NCBI GenBank assembly: GCA_028284585.1
Contig: JANQRK010000001.1
Coordinates: 1 to 64,000 of the forward strand
DNA from: Chromatiales bacterium
GTDB lineage: Bacteria; Pseudomonadota; Gammaproteobacteria; Chromatiales; Chromatiaceae
Reading direction: 5' to 3'
DNA: 64,000 bases
The notes beneath the pieces were generated by a model. That model had not been told where the DNA came from and made no database searches. It saw only the letters and a program-made list of their open reading frames with translations. The position numbers and the translations under genes are program-made. Positions 36,811-46,867 of this stretch are shown in pieces; positions within the stretch are counted from its first letter, which is position 1; each line of letters starts with the position of its first letter.

Positions 36811-38607
36811 TTAGCTCAGGGTAAGAAGAACATCACCGACCTGAACAGCATCGCCTTCCTTGACCAGCACCGCCTGCACTTTGCCAGCGTCAGGCGAGCG
36901 CACCTCAGTTTCCATCTTCATGGCCTCGAGGATCATTATGACATCGCCTGAGTCAACGGACTGACCCGCAGACACATTGACTTTGAAGATGTTTCCAGCG
37001 AGGGGGGCAGGTACATTCATCACCGGACCACCCGGTGCAGGTGCTACAGGCGCTGCCGTTGGCAGAGATGTTTGAGATGGGGTGGCAACCTCTTGAACCT
37101 GTGCCACATCCCCGCCCGGGGCAACAACGACATGAAACGCGCGTCCGTCGACCGTGACCTGGTAGGCTTCGGGGTCGGTAGTCGCACAGGCCGCTGTCTG
37201 CTGTTGGACCTCGGTCTCTGGTAGGGGCTCGAAGGCGTCCGGATTGTCGCGATTTTCTAGGAACTTCAGACCAATCTGCGGAAACAGTGCGAAGGTCAAC
37301 ACATCATCGATCTCATCGTCTGCGACCCGTATACCGCGTTCCTGGACCAGGCTGCGGAATTCCTCTGTAAGCTTGTCCATTTCCGGCTCGATGAGATCGG
37401 CGGGACGGCAGCTAATCGCCTGTTCGCCTTCGTTCATTACCTGTCGCTGTAACCCGCCGTCCACAGGTGCTGGTGTAGCGCCATATTCGCCCTTTAGTAC
37501 GCCGGCCGTTTCCTTGGTAATGGACTTGTAGCGTTCGCCCCCCAACACGTTGAGCACAGCCTGGGTTCCCACAATCTGGGACGTCGGCGTCACCAATGGA
37601 ATGTATCCCAGATCCTTGCGCACTCGGGGGATTTCCTGGAGCACATCGTCGAGCTTGTCGGCCGCGCCCTGCTCGCGCAGTTGGTTTTCCATATTGGTCA
37701 ACATGCCGCCCGGCACTTGAGCAACCAGGATACGTGAGTCAACCCCACGCAGTGAGCCTTCGAACTTGACGTACTTCTTTCGAACTGGACGAAAGTAAGC
37801 CGCAATCTCCTCCAGGAGCTTGAGATCCAAACCAGTATCACGCTGAGTCCCTTGTAGGATTGCCACGACCGATTCAGTTGCCGAGTGTCCATAGGTCATC
37901 GACATCGACGAGATGGCCGTATCGACCATATCGATACCCGCCTCGGCCGCCTTTATATTCGTCGTTGTGCTCATGCCCGTCGTTGCATGCGAGTGCATTG
38001 CGATAGGTACGGAAACAGTCTGCTTAAGGCGCGTGACCAGCTCGAAACAGGTGTAAGGTGTCAGCAGGCCAGCCATGTCCTTGATGCAAATCGAGTGGCT
38101 GCCCATGTCTTCCAGACCCTTGGCCATATCTAGCCAGTAGTCCAGATCATGAACCGGACTAACGGTGTAGGACAAGGTTCCCTGAGCGTGTTTACCGATC
38201 CTCAGCGTAGCCTTGATCGCGGTCTCTAGGTTGCGCAGATCGTTCATCGCATCGAAGATACGAAAGACATCCATGCCGTTTTCGGCCGCTCGCTCGACGA
38301 ATCGCTCCACGACATCGTCAGCGTAATGACGGTAGCCCAGGATATTCTGGGCACGAAACAGCATCTGCATTCGCGTGTTCGGCATCGCCTGCTTGAGGAC
38401 CCTTAGGCGCTCCCAAGGATCTTCGCCGAGATACCGAATGCAGGCATCGAAGGTTGCTCCGCCCCAGATCTCGAGTGACCAGTAGCCGACCCGGTCAAGC
38501 TTGGCGGCAATAGGCAGCATATCGTCCAAGCGCAGGCGCGTAGCAAACAACGACTGATGCGCATCACGCAGGACCACATCGGTGATGGCCAGTTTATGGG
38601 CACTCAT
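36811..38607 (-). CDS. oadA: Oxaloacetate decarboxylase alpha subunit
   Basis: 598 residues. The N-terminal carboxyltransferase barrel begins [19 protein letters not shown] with the metal-binding Asp, and contains [10 protein letters not shown] with the His pair. The PYC/OadA conserved domain occupies about 300-460. The C-terminal biotinyl domain ends in [11 protein letters not shown] with the biotin lysine, joined by an alanine/proline-rich linker (about 500-525). It transfers carboxyl from oxaloacetate to biotin. It overlaps oadG by four bases. Confidence 0.96.
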   Translation of the reverse strand: MSAHKLAITDVVLRDAHQSLFATRLRLDDMLPIAAKLDRVGYWSLEIWGGATFDACIRYLGEDPWERLRVLKQAMPNTRMQMLFRAQNILGYRHYADDVVERFVERAAENGMDVFRIFDAMNDLRNLETAIKATLRIGKHAQGTLSYTVSPVHDLDYWLDMAKGLEDMGSHSICIKDMAGLLTPYTCFELVTRLKQTVSVPIAMHSHATTGMSTTTNIKAAEAGIDMVDTAISSMSMTYGHSATESVVAILQGTQRDTGLDLKLLEEIAAYFRPVRKKYVKFEGSLRGVDSRILVAQVPGGMLTNMENQLREQGAADKLDDVLQEIPRVRKDLGYIPLVTPTSQIVGTQAVLNVLGGERYKSITKETAGVLKGEYGATPAPVDGGLQRQVMNEGEQAISCRPADLIEPEMDKLTEEFRSLVQERGIRVADDEIDDVLTFALFPQIGLKFLENRDNPDAFEPLPETEVQQQTAACATTDPEAYQVTVDGRAFHVVVAPGGDVAQVQEVATPSQTSLPTAAPVAPAPGGPVMNVPAPLAGNIFKVNVSAGQSVDSGDVIMILEAMKMETEVRSPDAGKVQAVLVKEGDAVQVGDVLLTLS

Positions 38608-38885
38608 GATGCGGCTCTGCTTCGATTGGTCTTGACGCCATGCTCGGAGGGACGAGAGGTACGATACCTTTCGATTGCCGCGCTAATCACAGCAACAAGT
38701 TGCCGATTATGCGATACGTCGATCGGTATCGGGGCATTCACGTCGGGTGCTGGCATTGTGTCCAGGCGCTCCGCGAGCCGCGACATACCCTTCAGGGTGA
38801 AGACCAGGATGGTCAGGAAGCCGAAGACAATGCCCATGCCGAGCATCATCAGTTCTACTCCTTGGATCAGCAGATCGGTATCCAC
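38604..38885 (-). CDS. oadG: Oxaloacetate decarboxylase gamma subunit
   Basis: 93 residues. One N-terminal transmembrane helix ([26 protein letters not shown]) is followed by a short cytoplasmic tail with a histidine ([19 protein letters not shown]) that helps bind zinc and the alpha subunit. Size and layout match OadG, the assembly subunit of the sodium pump. It is the first gene of oadGAB. Confidence 0.92.
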   Translation of the reverse strand: MDTDLLIQGVELMMLGMGIVFGFLTILVFTLKGMSRLAERLDTMPAPDVNAPIPIDVSHNRQLVAVISAAIERYRTSRPSEHGVKTNRSRAAS

Positions 38886-39103
38886 CGCTTCCTCCCCGTT
38901 GACCTGAACAATGCCTCGTCTGCTAAGACTACCGGCGGTCGCTATCGAAATAGAGTGGCCAGTTGGGCACCCAGCTGTGTTGGTATTCTACTGGAAGAAC
39001 CCGCACGCGGGTATTGAGAGAATTAATTGCGACCTTGGAAGGCCAGTGGGGGAGCACGCTCTGATACACTGCTAACGTCGTCGCTAACAATTGATGACCG
39101 CGT

Positions 39104-39682
39104 ATGCAGGCCCTGATTCTCGGCTCCACCTCACCATTTCGCCGAACATTGCTGAAGCGGCTGCGGCTGCCGTTCACAGTTGCGGCGCCCGAGATCGACG
39201 AACGGCCCAAGACCGGGGAGTCGGCAGAAAGCCTAGCCCGGCGATTGGCCGAGGCCAAGGCGCGAGATGTTGGTCGGCAGCATACCGCAGCGCTCATTGT
39301 AGGTTCGGACCAAGTAGCCAGCGTCTCGGGCCGTATTTTGGGGAAGCCCGGTGATCGTGCAAGGGCCATTGAACAGCTCTCCGACGCCTCTGGCAAGACT
39401 GTGAGCTTTCATACCGGGATATGCCTTTTCAATAGCCAAACTGGTCGCATACAGTCAGCAGTTGAGTGCTTCGCCGTGCGCTTTCGCAATCTGCGTCGTG
39501 ACCAGATTGAGCGCTACGTTGATATGGATCAGCCAATCGGCTGCGCCGGGGCCTTTAAAGTTGAGGACTACGGTATCACTCTGTGTAGCGCACTCGAAGG
39601 ACGTGATCCCAACAGTCTAGTTGGTCTGCCACTGATTCGATTAGTCGAGATGCTGGCCGCCGAGGGAATAGAATTGCCCTGA
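39104..39682 (+). CDS. maf: Maf-family nucleotide pyrophosphatase (YceF type)
   Basis: 192 residues. It begins LILGSTSPFRRTLLKRLRLPF, the Maf signature with a Ser/Arg-rich loop, and contains VGSDQVASVSGRILGKPG with the catalytic Asp and DQPIGCAGAFKVEDYG. The SDQVA spelling marks the YceF group, which hydrolyses 7-methyl-GTP, rather than the dTTP/UTP group. In E. coli it is divergent from yceD; here oadGAB lies between. Confidence 0.93.
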   Translation: MQALILGSTSPFRRTLLKRLRLPFTVAAPEIDERPKTGESAESLARRLAEAKARDVGRQHTAALIVGSDQVASVSGRILGKPGDRARAIEQLSDASGKTVSFHTGICLFNSQTGRIQSAVECFAVRFRNLRRDQIERYVDMDQPIGCAGAFKVEDYGITLCSALEGRDPNSLVGLPLIRLVEMLAAEGIELP

Positions 39683-39710
39683 GAGGTGGCTGTTAGGTGT
39701 GAGAGGCTCA

Positions 39711-41282
39711 TCAATGCCCTTCGACCACGGCATCGATCGCGCTATCTACCTGCGGAACAAGCACCCGCGCAAACTCCGCGAGCCGCTGTTCGGCCGCTAC
39801 GGTGTCCAGGTTGCTCAAGGGTGTGCTCAGCACAATCCAAGCACCATCGGTGCGACCAAACCAGAATCGTGCGATGGCTTCCCACACCTTACCTTCATAA
39901 CGATTCGTGAGACTGCGTCCTGCCACACGGTACCATTGCCAAACAAGATGTTGGTGGAGCGTGTCGTCTACATCCACGACCACCTTTGCGCGATTCACCG
40001 TGAACGATGCGTCGCCGATCGTGACCTTTAGCGATCCAAGGTTCTCAAATCGGTCTATGTCATCAGCGATCCTGTTCGCCACATTGATGGCTTCGCCATC
40101 TTGCCGCTGATGCGGAAACAGCGTCACATACAGCTGTACGTAGCCTTCGTTGCTATCATACCGGGCCTCGATTTTGTGCGTCGTCGGCTGATGGATGGCC
40201 GACCACGTGACCGGTCGAGTCGACTTGCTCCATGTCCCGCCACCCTGCGGCACGCGCAGTTTGGCCAACGTCTCGACCTCAGCCGCCACCGCTCGATCAG
40301 TGACCGCGACAACGGTCCAAGACGCCAGCAAAGCAACCAGCGCGACCGAAGCTACCCGCAAACCAAGCGCTTTGCTGCTCAGCCCACGTGGTGGAGCCAC
40401 GTACTGAGCCGGTGGCTTCTGCGCTTCTTGCCAAAACGATCCGATCCAGAACAGGATGAACATCACGATGCCAAAGAAGACCCACCCGTAGAGCAGATGA
40501 TCGACACCCGTCGCGTACTCCATCTTGCTCAGATGGCCGATCATGACAATCATGTAGGCCCGCACACCATTCGCAATAATGGGCATCAGCGCCGACATCA
40601 AGATAAACAGCAGCCGCTTCCACAAGGTGTGATAGGTAATGTACGCATACATGAAACCGAGGGTCACCGACGCGATCAGGTAGCGCACCCCGCTGCAGGC
40701 CTCGACCACAGACCAGTTTCCGGTCGGTAGAGAAAACCAGAGACCATCACGATAGACCGGGATACCGGTGAGCCTCAGGGCCTCGACGGTGAAGGTTGCG
40801 GTAAATTCCATCATTGGCGGCACTAGGTCGTGGCCCAAGGGAACGGCAAAGAACAAAAAGACCAACGGGAAAATCAAAACCCGTAGTACCTGCAAACCGA
40901 CAAGGGCCGCCAGGGAGCTGATTAAGACTCCGACGAAAGCTAGTTGCTCGACCACCAAGACCCCCGTCAAACGTGCCAGTGACCAGATCGCCAGTCCGGA
41001 GAAAACGACGATGAGGAGTGCCGGGACAGGTTGTGGGGTGAACGCCGCTAGATGGTCTCGCTTCTGCCAGATCAGCCATAGAGAAATCGGCAAAATGACG
41101 AAACCATGGGTGTAGGTTGCGAAGTGGTACCAGGTACGGACCATACTCTCGGCGGTCGAGTAGAACGCACCCAGGATACCGACAAAAACAAGCAGGCTTG
41201 CCAGCAATGTGGCTCGCCAGCGGGGAGTCCAAAGCGTCCTGGGCTCGCCCTCGGGTTGGGAGACATCGCTACTGGAGATCAT
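39711..41282 (-). CDS. xrtA: Exosortase A with fused EpsI-type domain
   Basis: 523 residues. The N-terminal about 290 form the multi-pass exosortase membrane domain with catalytic Cys196 (VVEACSGVRYL), Arg241 (IIANGVRAYMIV) and His262 (GVDHLLYGW). The C-terminal about 220 residues after one helix are an EpsI-like periplasmic domain. Exosortase A processes proteins with a PEP-CTERM sorting signal and couples them to exopolysaccharide export. It is the last gene of an eight-gene operon. No PEP-CTERM substrate is encoded in this window. Confidence 0.94.
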   Translation of the reverse strand: MISSSDVSQPEGEPRTLWTPRWRATLLASLLVFVGILGAFYSTAESMVRTWYHFATYTHGFVILPISLWLIWQKRDHLAAFTPQPVPALLIVVFSGLAIWSLARLTGVLVVEQLAFVGVLISSLAALVGLQVLRVLIFPLVFLFFAVPLGHDLVPPMMEFTATFTVEALRLTGIPVYRDGLWFSLPTGNWSVVEACSGVRYLIASVTLGFMYAYITYHTLWKRLLFILMSALMPIIANGVRAYMIVMIGHLSKMEYATGVDHLLYGWVFFGIVMFILFWIGSFWQEAQKPPAQYVAPPRGLSSKALGLRVASVALVALLASWTVVAVTDRAVAAEVETLAKLRVPQGGGTWSKSTRPVTWSAIHQPTTHKIEARYDSNEGYVQLYVTLFPHQRQDGEAINVANRIADDIDRFENLGSLKVTIGDASFTVNRAKVVVDVDDTLHQHLVWQWYRVAGRSLTNRYEGKVWEAIARFWFGRTDGAWIVLSTPLSNLDTVAAEQRLAEFARVLVPQVDSAIDAVVEGH

Positions 41283-41304
41283 TATCTCATTCCGCGGGCG
41301 GATT

Positions 41305-42180
41305 TCAGGATGCCTCGCGAACCTTCTCCGCAGAATTCAGCGAACGGGGGATATACAACACCTCGTCCATTCGGCCCCACGCGAAATCACGCAGCAATCG
41401 GTCGAGACGCTGCTCCATTCGATTGAGATTAAGGTAATGCCGAAGACGTGTTTTCGCATCCAGGTTGCGTTGGCGCGGCTGCCCCGGATCGATCTCCCAG
41501 GGATGAAAGTAGAAGATCGCGGACTCACCGTCGACTTGGTTGACTCGCTGCAGGGCCCAACGCATGCCTGCGTAGGGAACCAGGCGAAACCAGCCGCCGC
41601 CGCCGCATGGTAAGTTTTTCCCACTCAGACGAACCGTGGTCACCGGGAACTCGATAAACTCGTCGTCGGCCGGACGAAACGCGAAACGCGGTGCATCTGG
41701 CATGCCGTAGAGATCGTGGCGAATCGGATAGATGCTTGAGCTATATTTGTGGTCCGTCTCGCGCAGGACATCCAGAGCCCACAGGTTGTCGGCACCGATA
41801 GAGTAGCTGGCCGCTCGATATCCAATGATCTCGCGGCCTGACACATCCTCTAACAAAGCCTTAGTGCGAATAACATCCTGACGGAACTGCTCAGGCTCTT
41901 GTTCGGTAACGCGCACATGCGACCAGCCATGGCTGGCCAGCTCATGGCCCGCTGCGACGATTCGCTGCACCATCGCCGGGTAGCGCTGCGCTATCCAACC
42001 GAGGGTAAAGAAGGTCGCGCTAACGCCATGACGCTCGAAGAGGCCGAGGATCCGGTCGACATTGGCTTCGACGCGGCATTCCTGACTGTCCCACTGCTCG
42101 CGCTCAATATATGGCTCGAATGCCGAGACCTGGAAGTAGTCTTCCACGTCAACCGTCATCGCATTTCGTGGTTGCTGCAT
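41305..42180 (-). CDS. XrtA-system polysaccharide deacetylase
   Basis: 291 residues of the NodB-like fold: MTVDVEDYFQVSAFEPYI carries the metal Asp, and ELASHGWSHVRV carries the His motif. The C-terminal part has GGGGWFRLVPYAGMRWALQRVN, typical of the deacetylase group tied to exosortase A loci. It probably removes acetyl groups from the exported polysaccharide. It lies 22 bases upstream of xrtA and 21 bases after wecB. Confidence 0.92.
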   Translation of the reverse strand: MQQPRNAMTVDVEDYFQVSAFEPYIEREQWDSQECRVEANVDRILGLFERHGVSATFFTLGWIAQRYPAMVQRIVAAGHELASHGWSHVRVTEQEPEQFRQDVIRTKALLEDVSGREIIGYRAASYSIGADNLWALDVLRETDHKYSSSIYPIRHDLYGMPDAPRFAFRPADDEFIEFPVTTVRLSGKNLPCGGGGWFRLVPYAGMRWALQRVNQVDGESAIFYFHPWEIDPGQPRQRNLDAKTRLRHYLNLNRMEQRLDRLLRDFAWGRMDEVLYIPRSLNSAEKVREAS

Positions 42181-42201
42181 CTTTATAAAGCTTTCTCGAA
42201 A

Positions 42202-43353
42202 TCAGGCTGCAGCCCGAGCTCGAGTATCGGACCACTCTAGCAAGGCCTGGGCAATACGCTTAGCCGCTTGACCATCCCACAAAGGCGGAACTCGGCCTGC
42301 CTTTCCGCCTGTGACGAGAATGTCATCGAAACAGGTCCGTATCTTAGTAGGATCAGTGCCCACGACGGTGTTCGTGCCCTGTTCAACGGTAATTGGCCGT
42401 TCGGTATTCTCGCGCAGCGTAATGCAGGGCACGCCAAGTGCTGTGGTCTCCTCCTGTAGCCCACCGGAATCTGTCAAAACCAACTTGGCCGCCGACATCA
42501 CTCCAACAAGGCGCAGGTAACCCAGTGGTTCGGTCACGCCGATTCGGCTGGATTGAACCAGGGAATCGAGACCAGCCTCCTGAACCCGTTGCCGGGTGCG
42601 CGGATGCATCGGGAATACCAGAGGCAAGCACTGGCTTACTTCGGCCAGCGTTTCGAGCAGTCGGCGTAAAATTGCAGGATTATCGACATTGGAGGGTCTG
42701 TGCAATGTCAGTAAGCCAAACCCCGACGATGTGTCGAATCCCTGCATCGATTGCAAGGTGTCTTTGGCAGGGACCGCACGGTCACGGTTGGCCAACAACG
42801 TGTCGATCATGACATTGCCAACAAAGCGGATCCGTTCTTGCGCAACCCCCTCGCGCAGCAAATTGCTCTCGCCATCAGGCTCCGTGGTAAACAACAGATC
42901 GGAAATCTGGTCTGTGAGCACACGATTGATCTCTTCTGGCATCTGCCGATCGTAGCTCCGCAGGCCAGATTCAACATGCACTACGGGGATGCCTTTCTTA
43001 GTGGCAACTAGTGCGCAAGCGATGGTCGAGTTGACGTCGCCTACGACCAAAACGGCGTCTGGTGCGAGATCATCCAAGATCGGCTCAAAGCGCCGCATGA
43101 TTTCGGCCGTCTGCTGAGCGTGACTACCGGACCCCACACCGAGATCCACATCGGGCTCGGGAATCTGAAGCTCGCGAAAAAAAGCGTCCTTCATCGCTTC
43201 ATCATAGTGCTGACCGGTATGCACCAAATACGCCTGGAAAGACTGCGGTTCAGCGCGGAAAACACGCATCAAAGGTGCGATCTTCATGAAGTTGGGACGG
43301 GCACCCACTACGCAGACGATCTGCAATGGCCGGTTAGAAGCCGTCTTCTTCAT
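42202..43353 (-). CDS. wecB: UDP-N-acetylglucosamine 2-epimerase
   Basis: 383 residues of the non-hydrolysing epimerase fold. VVGARPNFMKIAPLMR is the N-terminal motif. VHVESGLRSYDRQMPEEINRVLTDQ and LLTLHRPSNVDNP carry catalytic residues. LTDSGGLQEETTALGVPCITLRENTERP is the diagnostic C-terminal segment. It makes UDP-ManNAc, a precursor for the operon's polysaccharide. It overlaps the upstream ATPase gene by 20 bases. Confidence 0.95.
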   Translation of the reverse strand: MKKTASNRPLQIVCVVGARPNFMKIAPLMRVFRAEPQSFQAYLVHTGQHYDEAMKDAFFRELQIPEPDVDLGVGSGSHAQQTAEIMRRFEPILDDLAPDAVLVVGDVNSTIACALVATKKGIPVVHVESGLRSYDRQMPEEINRVLTDQISDLLFTTEPDGESNLLREGVAQERIRFVGNVMIDTLLANRDRAVPAKDTLQSMQGFDTSSGFGLLTLHRPSNVDNPAILRRLLETLAEVSQCLPLVFPMHPRTRQRVQEAGLDSLVQSSRIGVTEPLGYLRLVGVMSAAKLVLTDSGGLQEETTALGVPCITLRENTERPITVEQGTNTVVGTDPTKIRTCFDDILVTGGKAGRVPPLWDGQAAKRIAQALLEWSDTRARAAA

Positions 43354-44356
43354 CGTCCGTTTCCATCTGCATCATGATCGCTTGCTTCATCAACCGCCGA
43401 TTCTTTATAAGGGCGCCTCGCAACTGCTGGACTTCGTGCTCGAGCAACGCAACCCGGCCTTCCAAATCGCCAGGCTGCGCACCCGCAGAAGACTGGCGAT
43501 GTGCACTGACCACAGGCTTATCAGGCCCCTCAGATTCGTTTTGTCCAACTTCTTCGGCGATCTCCTCCGCGACCGTGCTGACATGCGAGTCCCGAATCTC
43601 GTGGAGTTCCTCAATAGAGCCGTAAAGCAAAAGTCGATCACAGAGGTTATTGAGGCGTCTGGGGACGCCATTGGTGGCGGAAAACATCGCGTCGAAAGCG
43701 TCTTCAGAGAGCGCCGGGTCATTGCGCCATCCAACTAACGCGAGGCGGTGTTCTACGTAAGCCTGTAGCTCCTGGCGGTCCAGCGGCCGCAAATGATAGC
43801 CGGCAATAATCCGCTGGCGCACCTGTTCCATTCCGGCACCCTGAAGCGTCTGTTTAAGCTCCAGTTGCCCCAACAGGAAACTTTGCAACAACGCCTGTCC
43901 GTCCTCTTGGTAATTCGACAGCATCCGCAGCTCCTCGATTGAGCGTGGCGGAAGGTTTTGCGCCTCGTCGACGACTAGGAGAACCCTTCGGCCTTCGGCT
44001 CGGCGGGCACGGAAGAATGCCTCTAAATTACGCAGCAGGGCAGACTTCGACAAATTCTCATGGGCAAGACCGAAGGAAGCACTGATCATCCGCAGCACCT
44101 CCTCCTCGTCGATCTGGGTAGATACCAGCTGCGCCGCGACCACATTCTCCTCGTCGAGTTCGTTGAAGAGATTGCTGACCAGCATTGTTTTGCCAGTCCC
44201 TATGCCGCCGGTGATTACGATGAAGCCCTCGCCCTGACGCAATCCATAGCGCAGATAGGCCATGGCGCGATTGTGCCCAGTGCTATTGAAGAAAAAACGT
44301 GCATCAGGACTTAGCTGAAACGGCTTATTCGACAGGTTGTAAAAATCTTCGTACAT
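43334..44356 (-). CDS. XrtA/PEP-CTERM-associated ATPase
   Basis: 340 residues of the ExeA-like AAA family. Walker A is VITGGIGTGKTMLVSNL and Walker B is RRVLLVVDEAQNLPPRS. The protein starts MYEDFYNLSNKPFQLSPDARFFF, matching the group found in exosortase A loci. The C-terminal 60 residues are acidic with a coiled-coil-like stretch. It may energise or organise the export complex. It lies four bases after the outer-membrane protein gene. Confidence 0.92.
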   Translation of the reverse strand: MYEDFYNLSNKPFQLSPDARFFFNSTGHNRAMAYLRYGLRQGEGFIVITGGIGTGKTMLVSNLFNELDEENVVAAQLVSTQIDEEEVLRMISASFGLAHENLSKSALLRNLEAFFRARRAEGRRVLLVVDEAQNLPPRSIEELRMLSNYQEDGQALLQSFLLGQLELKQTLQGAGMEQVRQRIIAGYHLRPLDRQELQAYVEHRLALVGWRNDPALSEDAFDAMFSATNGVPRRLNNLCDRLLLYGSIEELHEIRDSHVSTVAEEIAEEVGQNESEGPDKPVVSAHRQSSAGAQPGDLEGRVALLEHEVQQLRGALIKNRRLMKQAIMMQMETDDEEDGF

Positions 44357-44359
44357 CTT

Positions 44360-45841
44360 TTAGAGGAACCTTGTCGTCAACGACACACCGATACGGTTTT
44401 CGGTGAAGTCACCTGAGGAATCAGAACTTCTATCGCGATGCTGCAGGTTGATTGAGGCATTGGTGCGACGTCCGAGTTGACGACTCAGGGAGACGCCCAC
44501 GGTATAAGTATCGCTATCTCCACTATTATCTCTCTCGGTGTGAGAAAGGTCTCCTCGCAGGGTCGTCGTTAAGTGTGAGCTTATTCTTCGCGTGAAGCGA
44601 ATAGTAAAATCGAGAGACTCTTCATCAATCGAAGACACCTCAAAGCTGCGCTCCTCCAAGGTTCCCGTGAAGCTCAACGAAGAACGTCGGCCGGTTACGG
44701 TCACCCCGCCACTCAAGCTGGTCCGCAGGAAGTCTTCATCAAACGTATCGAGCTCGGGAATGTTGACGATGATCGGGTCTCCGGTTTCCGGGTCGACGAG
44801 AATATCGCCCTGTTCATCGACGAGGAAGAAAAACGAATCGACCAACTCTGCCGAACGTCTGTTTGACACATCGCGGGCCAACCTGAGAGCAAAACTGGTC
44901 CGCTTTGCACGGTGCTGCACATCGGCAGAGTAAACATCACCGAAGTACCTTACACCGTAGCTACCGGTGACGCTGGTTCGCGGGTTTGGCGTCCAAGTTC
45001 CCCCCACATTCCAGATCACTCCATTGGTATCGTCGCGATTGGTTCGTATGTCGTTGTCCTCGTAGCCAACGCTACCCCGCACCAACCACTTTCGGTTGAC
45101 CACATAGCTCGTCCCCACTGTGGCCTCTCGACGTCGGTCGTCACGGTCGTCGAAGTGAGTTCGACGATCGGAAAAGTCAGTTTGCCACCTAAGCCGCCCA
45201 AGGCGACGATCGCCGCGAAGTCCGGCATGCAACGTCGAAGAGTGGGAGTCGCCAGAACCACCGGCACGATTGCCATCGCCGCTATAGGTGACCCAATCCA
45301 GCACATTGTTGCTGACGAAGCTGACGTGGCGATTGAGGCGTGCGCGAAATTGCGGCGTCAGACCGTAAGAGAAAGTCTGGCGTCCACCATCGGCGTTAAA
45401 GCTGATCTCATCCACCGAGCCAGTGCTCGAAGAGCCGCTGGACACCCGCGCCGCTGCGTTGCCGCCCAGAAGAAAAAAATTTTCGACGACTGAGACGTCC
45501 CCTTGCGCAACCAAGTTGTGCACTAGCGGTTCGGGGTCTGTGTCACTGGTCCCCGCAGAGAAAGTCGGCCGATAGTTTATGTTTGCATTGACACGGCTGC
45601 CTCGCCCCGACAACCCTAGCCTAGGAGACAATCGAAAAACGGTACCGGAACGACTGTTCTCACCGCTACGGTCCACGACTGTCGCGCTACCAGTCAACGC
45701 ACTACTTAATTCCCAATCACCGGCATTGACCTTCTTAGGGAGCGCCACAGCTAGAAAGATACCCATTGCCCACAACGCCAACAGCTGAGTCAGGGGCCAT
45801 GGATTACCGCCAGTGAGGATTCGCCTATCCGTCGAGCTCAT
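44360..45841 (-). CDS. XrtA-system outer-membrane beta-barrel protein
   Basis: 493 residues. A hydrophobic N-terminal segment (residues about 18-40, ending near VNAGDWE) is the signal region. Repeated amphipathic strands rich in Ser, Arg and Asp follow to the end, and the last residues are SLTTRFL, consistent with an outer-membrane barrel terminating in an aromatic-rich strand. This matches the exosortase A-associated TIGR03016 outer-membrane family by size and position. It may form the polysaccharide exit pore. There is only one base between it and the kinase gene. Confidence 0.85.
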   Translation of the reverse strand: MSSTDRRILTGGNPWPLTQLLALWAMGIFLAVALPKKVNAGDWELSSALTGSATVVDRSGENSRSGTVFRLSPRLGLSGRGSRVNANINYRPTFSAGTSDTDPEPLVHNLVAQGDVSVVENFFLLGGNAAARVSSGSSSTGSVDEISFNADGGRQTFSYGLTPQFRARLNRHVSFVSNNVLDWVTYSGDGNRAGGSGDSHSSTLHAGLRGDRRLGRLRWQTDFSDRRTHFDDRDDRRREATVGTSYVVNRKWLVRGSVGYEDNDIRTNRDDTNGVIWNVGGTWTPNPRTSVTGSYGVRYFGDVYSADVQHRAKRTSFALRLARDVSNRRSAELVDSFFFLVDEQGDILVDPETGDPIIVNIPELDTFDEDFLRTSLSGGVTVTGRRSSLSFTGTLEERSFEVSSIDEESLDFTIRFTRRISSHLTTTLRGDLSHTERDNSGDSDTYTVGVSLSRQLGRRTNASINLQHRDRSSDSSGDFTENRIGVSLTTRFL

Positions 45842-46867
45842 CTACCGCTCATCATTCCCGTAACCGTAACCATAGCCGTATCCATAGCCGTAACCGTAGC
45901 CATACCCGTACTTTCCAACGAACAGATTCGGCTTGCATTTATTGAGGATGAGCGACACCTTGTCCATGGAGGTGAGTTGGGACAACCCGTCCTTCACGAG
46001 AAACTGTGGCGTTACCCCCGACTCCACCACCAAACAAATCTGACCCATCTGCTCAGCCAGCACGCTCGCCTCACTGGTTGCGAGTAAAGGTGGCGAATCA
46101 AACAGCACGATACGATCCGAGTAACGCATCGCCAGTTCATCCAGCAACTGGCGCATCGTATTGCTGGCAAGCAACTCGGTCGATCGCCGATGCCGACGGC
46201 CGGCAGGCAAAACTGAGAACTTGGGGATGTCTGTCTTGACCAATAAATCGCGTAAATCCAGTGTGTCGTCGATTAAGCGATCCGTCATGCCCGGCAGATT
46301 GTTGATTTTCAGCAGGCGTGACAATCCGGGCTTGGCCAAATCCGAATCGACCAACAAAACAGTGCGATCCATCTCCATCGCGATCGAAATCGCAAGGTTA
46401 AGTGAACTAAAGGTCTTCCCCTCGCCCTCGACTGAGCTAGTGATCATAATTAGATTTCTGTGTGCTTCACCGGCAGCGGTTTCGCTAAACGCACGCGTCA
46501 GCAAGGGTCGCTTGATCATGCGGTACTCTTCCGCACTGCGACTCCTCTCCGAATTCAGCGGGAGGATGCCCTCGAGACCTAGCGAAGACAAGCTCAGTAC
46601 ATCAGTCGACGGAACAGCATCCGAACTCCCAGTGTCGACGGCCTCAATCGCCGTAATGCTGTCCCCTACAGGAACTTGCTCCTCGATCGCCTCTAATGTC
46701 TCCGACGCAGGCAGCGGCAGACCATCCGAGGCTGACCGTTCGGCGACATCCTCGGTCGGCTCCTGGATAGGGGCCGTATCTTCGTGGGTGTGCGGCCGCG
46801 GGGTCGTAGCCGTGGGGGAATCCATCTTCCCCATCATTTTATCTACCGCTTTCTCAATGATGCTCAT
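45842..46867 (-). CDS. XrtA-associated tyrosine autokinase
   Basis: 341 residues of the bacterial tyrosine kinase fold. The first about 120 residues are acidic and disordered. The kinase domain has Walker A ITSSVEGEGKTFSSLNL, Walker A' VLLVDSDLAKPGLSRLL and Walker B DRIVLFDSPPLLATSEA. It ends with nine consecutive Tyr-Gly pairs and NDER. Such kinases control polysaccharide chain length by cycles of tail autophosphorylation. It overlaps the chain-length gene by four bases. Confidence 0.93.
   Translation of the reverse strand: MSIIEKAVDKMMGKMDSPTATTPRPHTHEDTAPIQEPTEDVAERSASDGLPLPASETLEAIEEQVPVGDSITAIEAVDTGSSDAVPSTDVLSLSSLGLEGILPLNSERSRSAEEYRMIKRPLLTRAFSETAAGEAHRNLIMITSSVEGEGKTFSSLNLAISIAMEMDRTVLLVDSDLAKPGLSRLLKINNLPGMTDRLIDDTLDLRDLLVKTDIPKFSVLPAGRRHRRSTELLASNTMRQLLDELAMRYSDRIVLFDSPPLLATSEASVLAEQMGQICLVVESGVTPQFLVKDGLSQLTSMDKVSLILNKCKPNLFVGKYGYGYGYGYGYGYGYGYGNDER
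45857..45910 (-). repeat. In-frame (Tyr-Gly)9 codon repeat
   Basis: Nine Tyr-Gly dipeptides are encoded by 54 bases at the kinase C-terminus. The codons vary (TAC and TAT; GGG, GGC, GGT, GGA), so the DNA is not a simple hexamer repeat. That suggests the protein pattern is kept by selection rather than by recent slippage. Confidence 0.9.
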
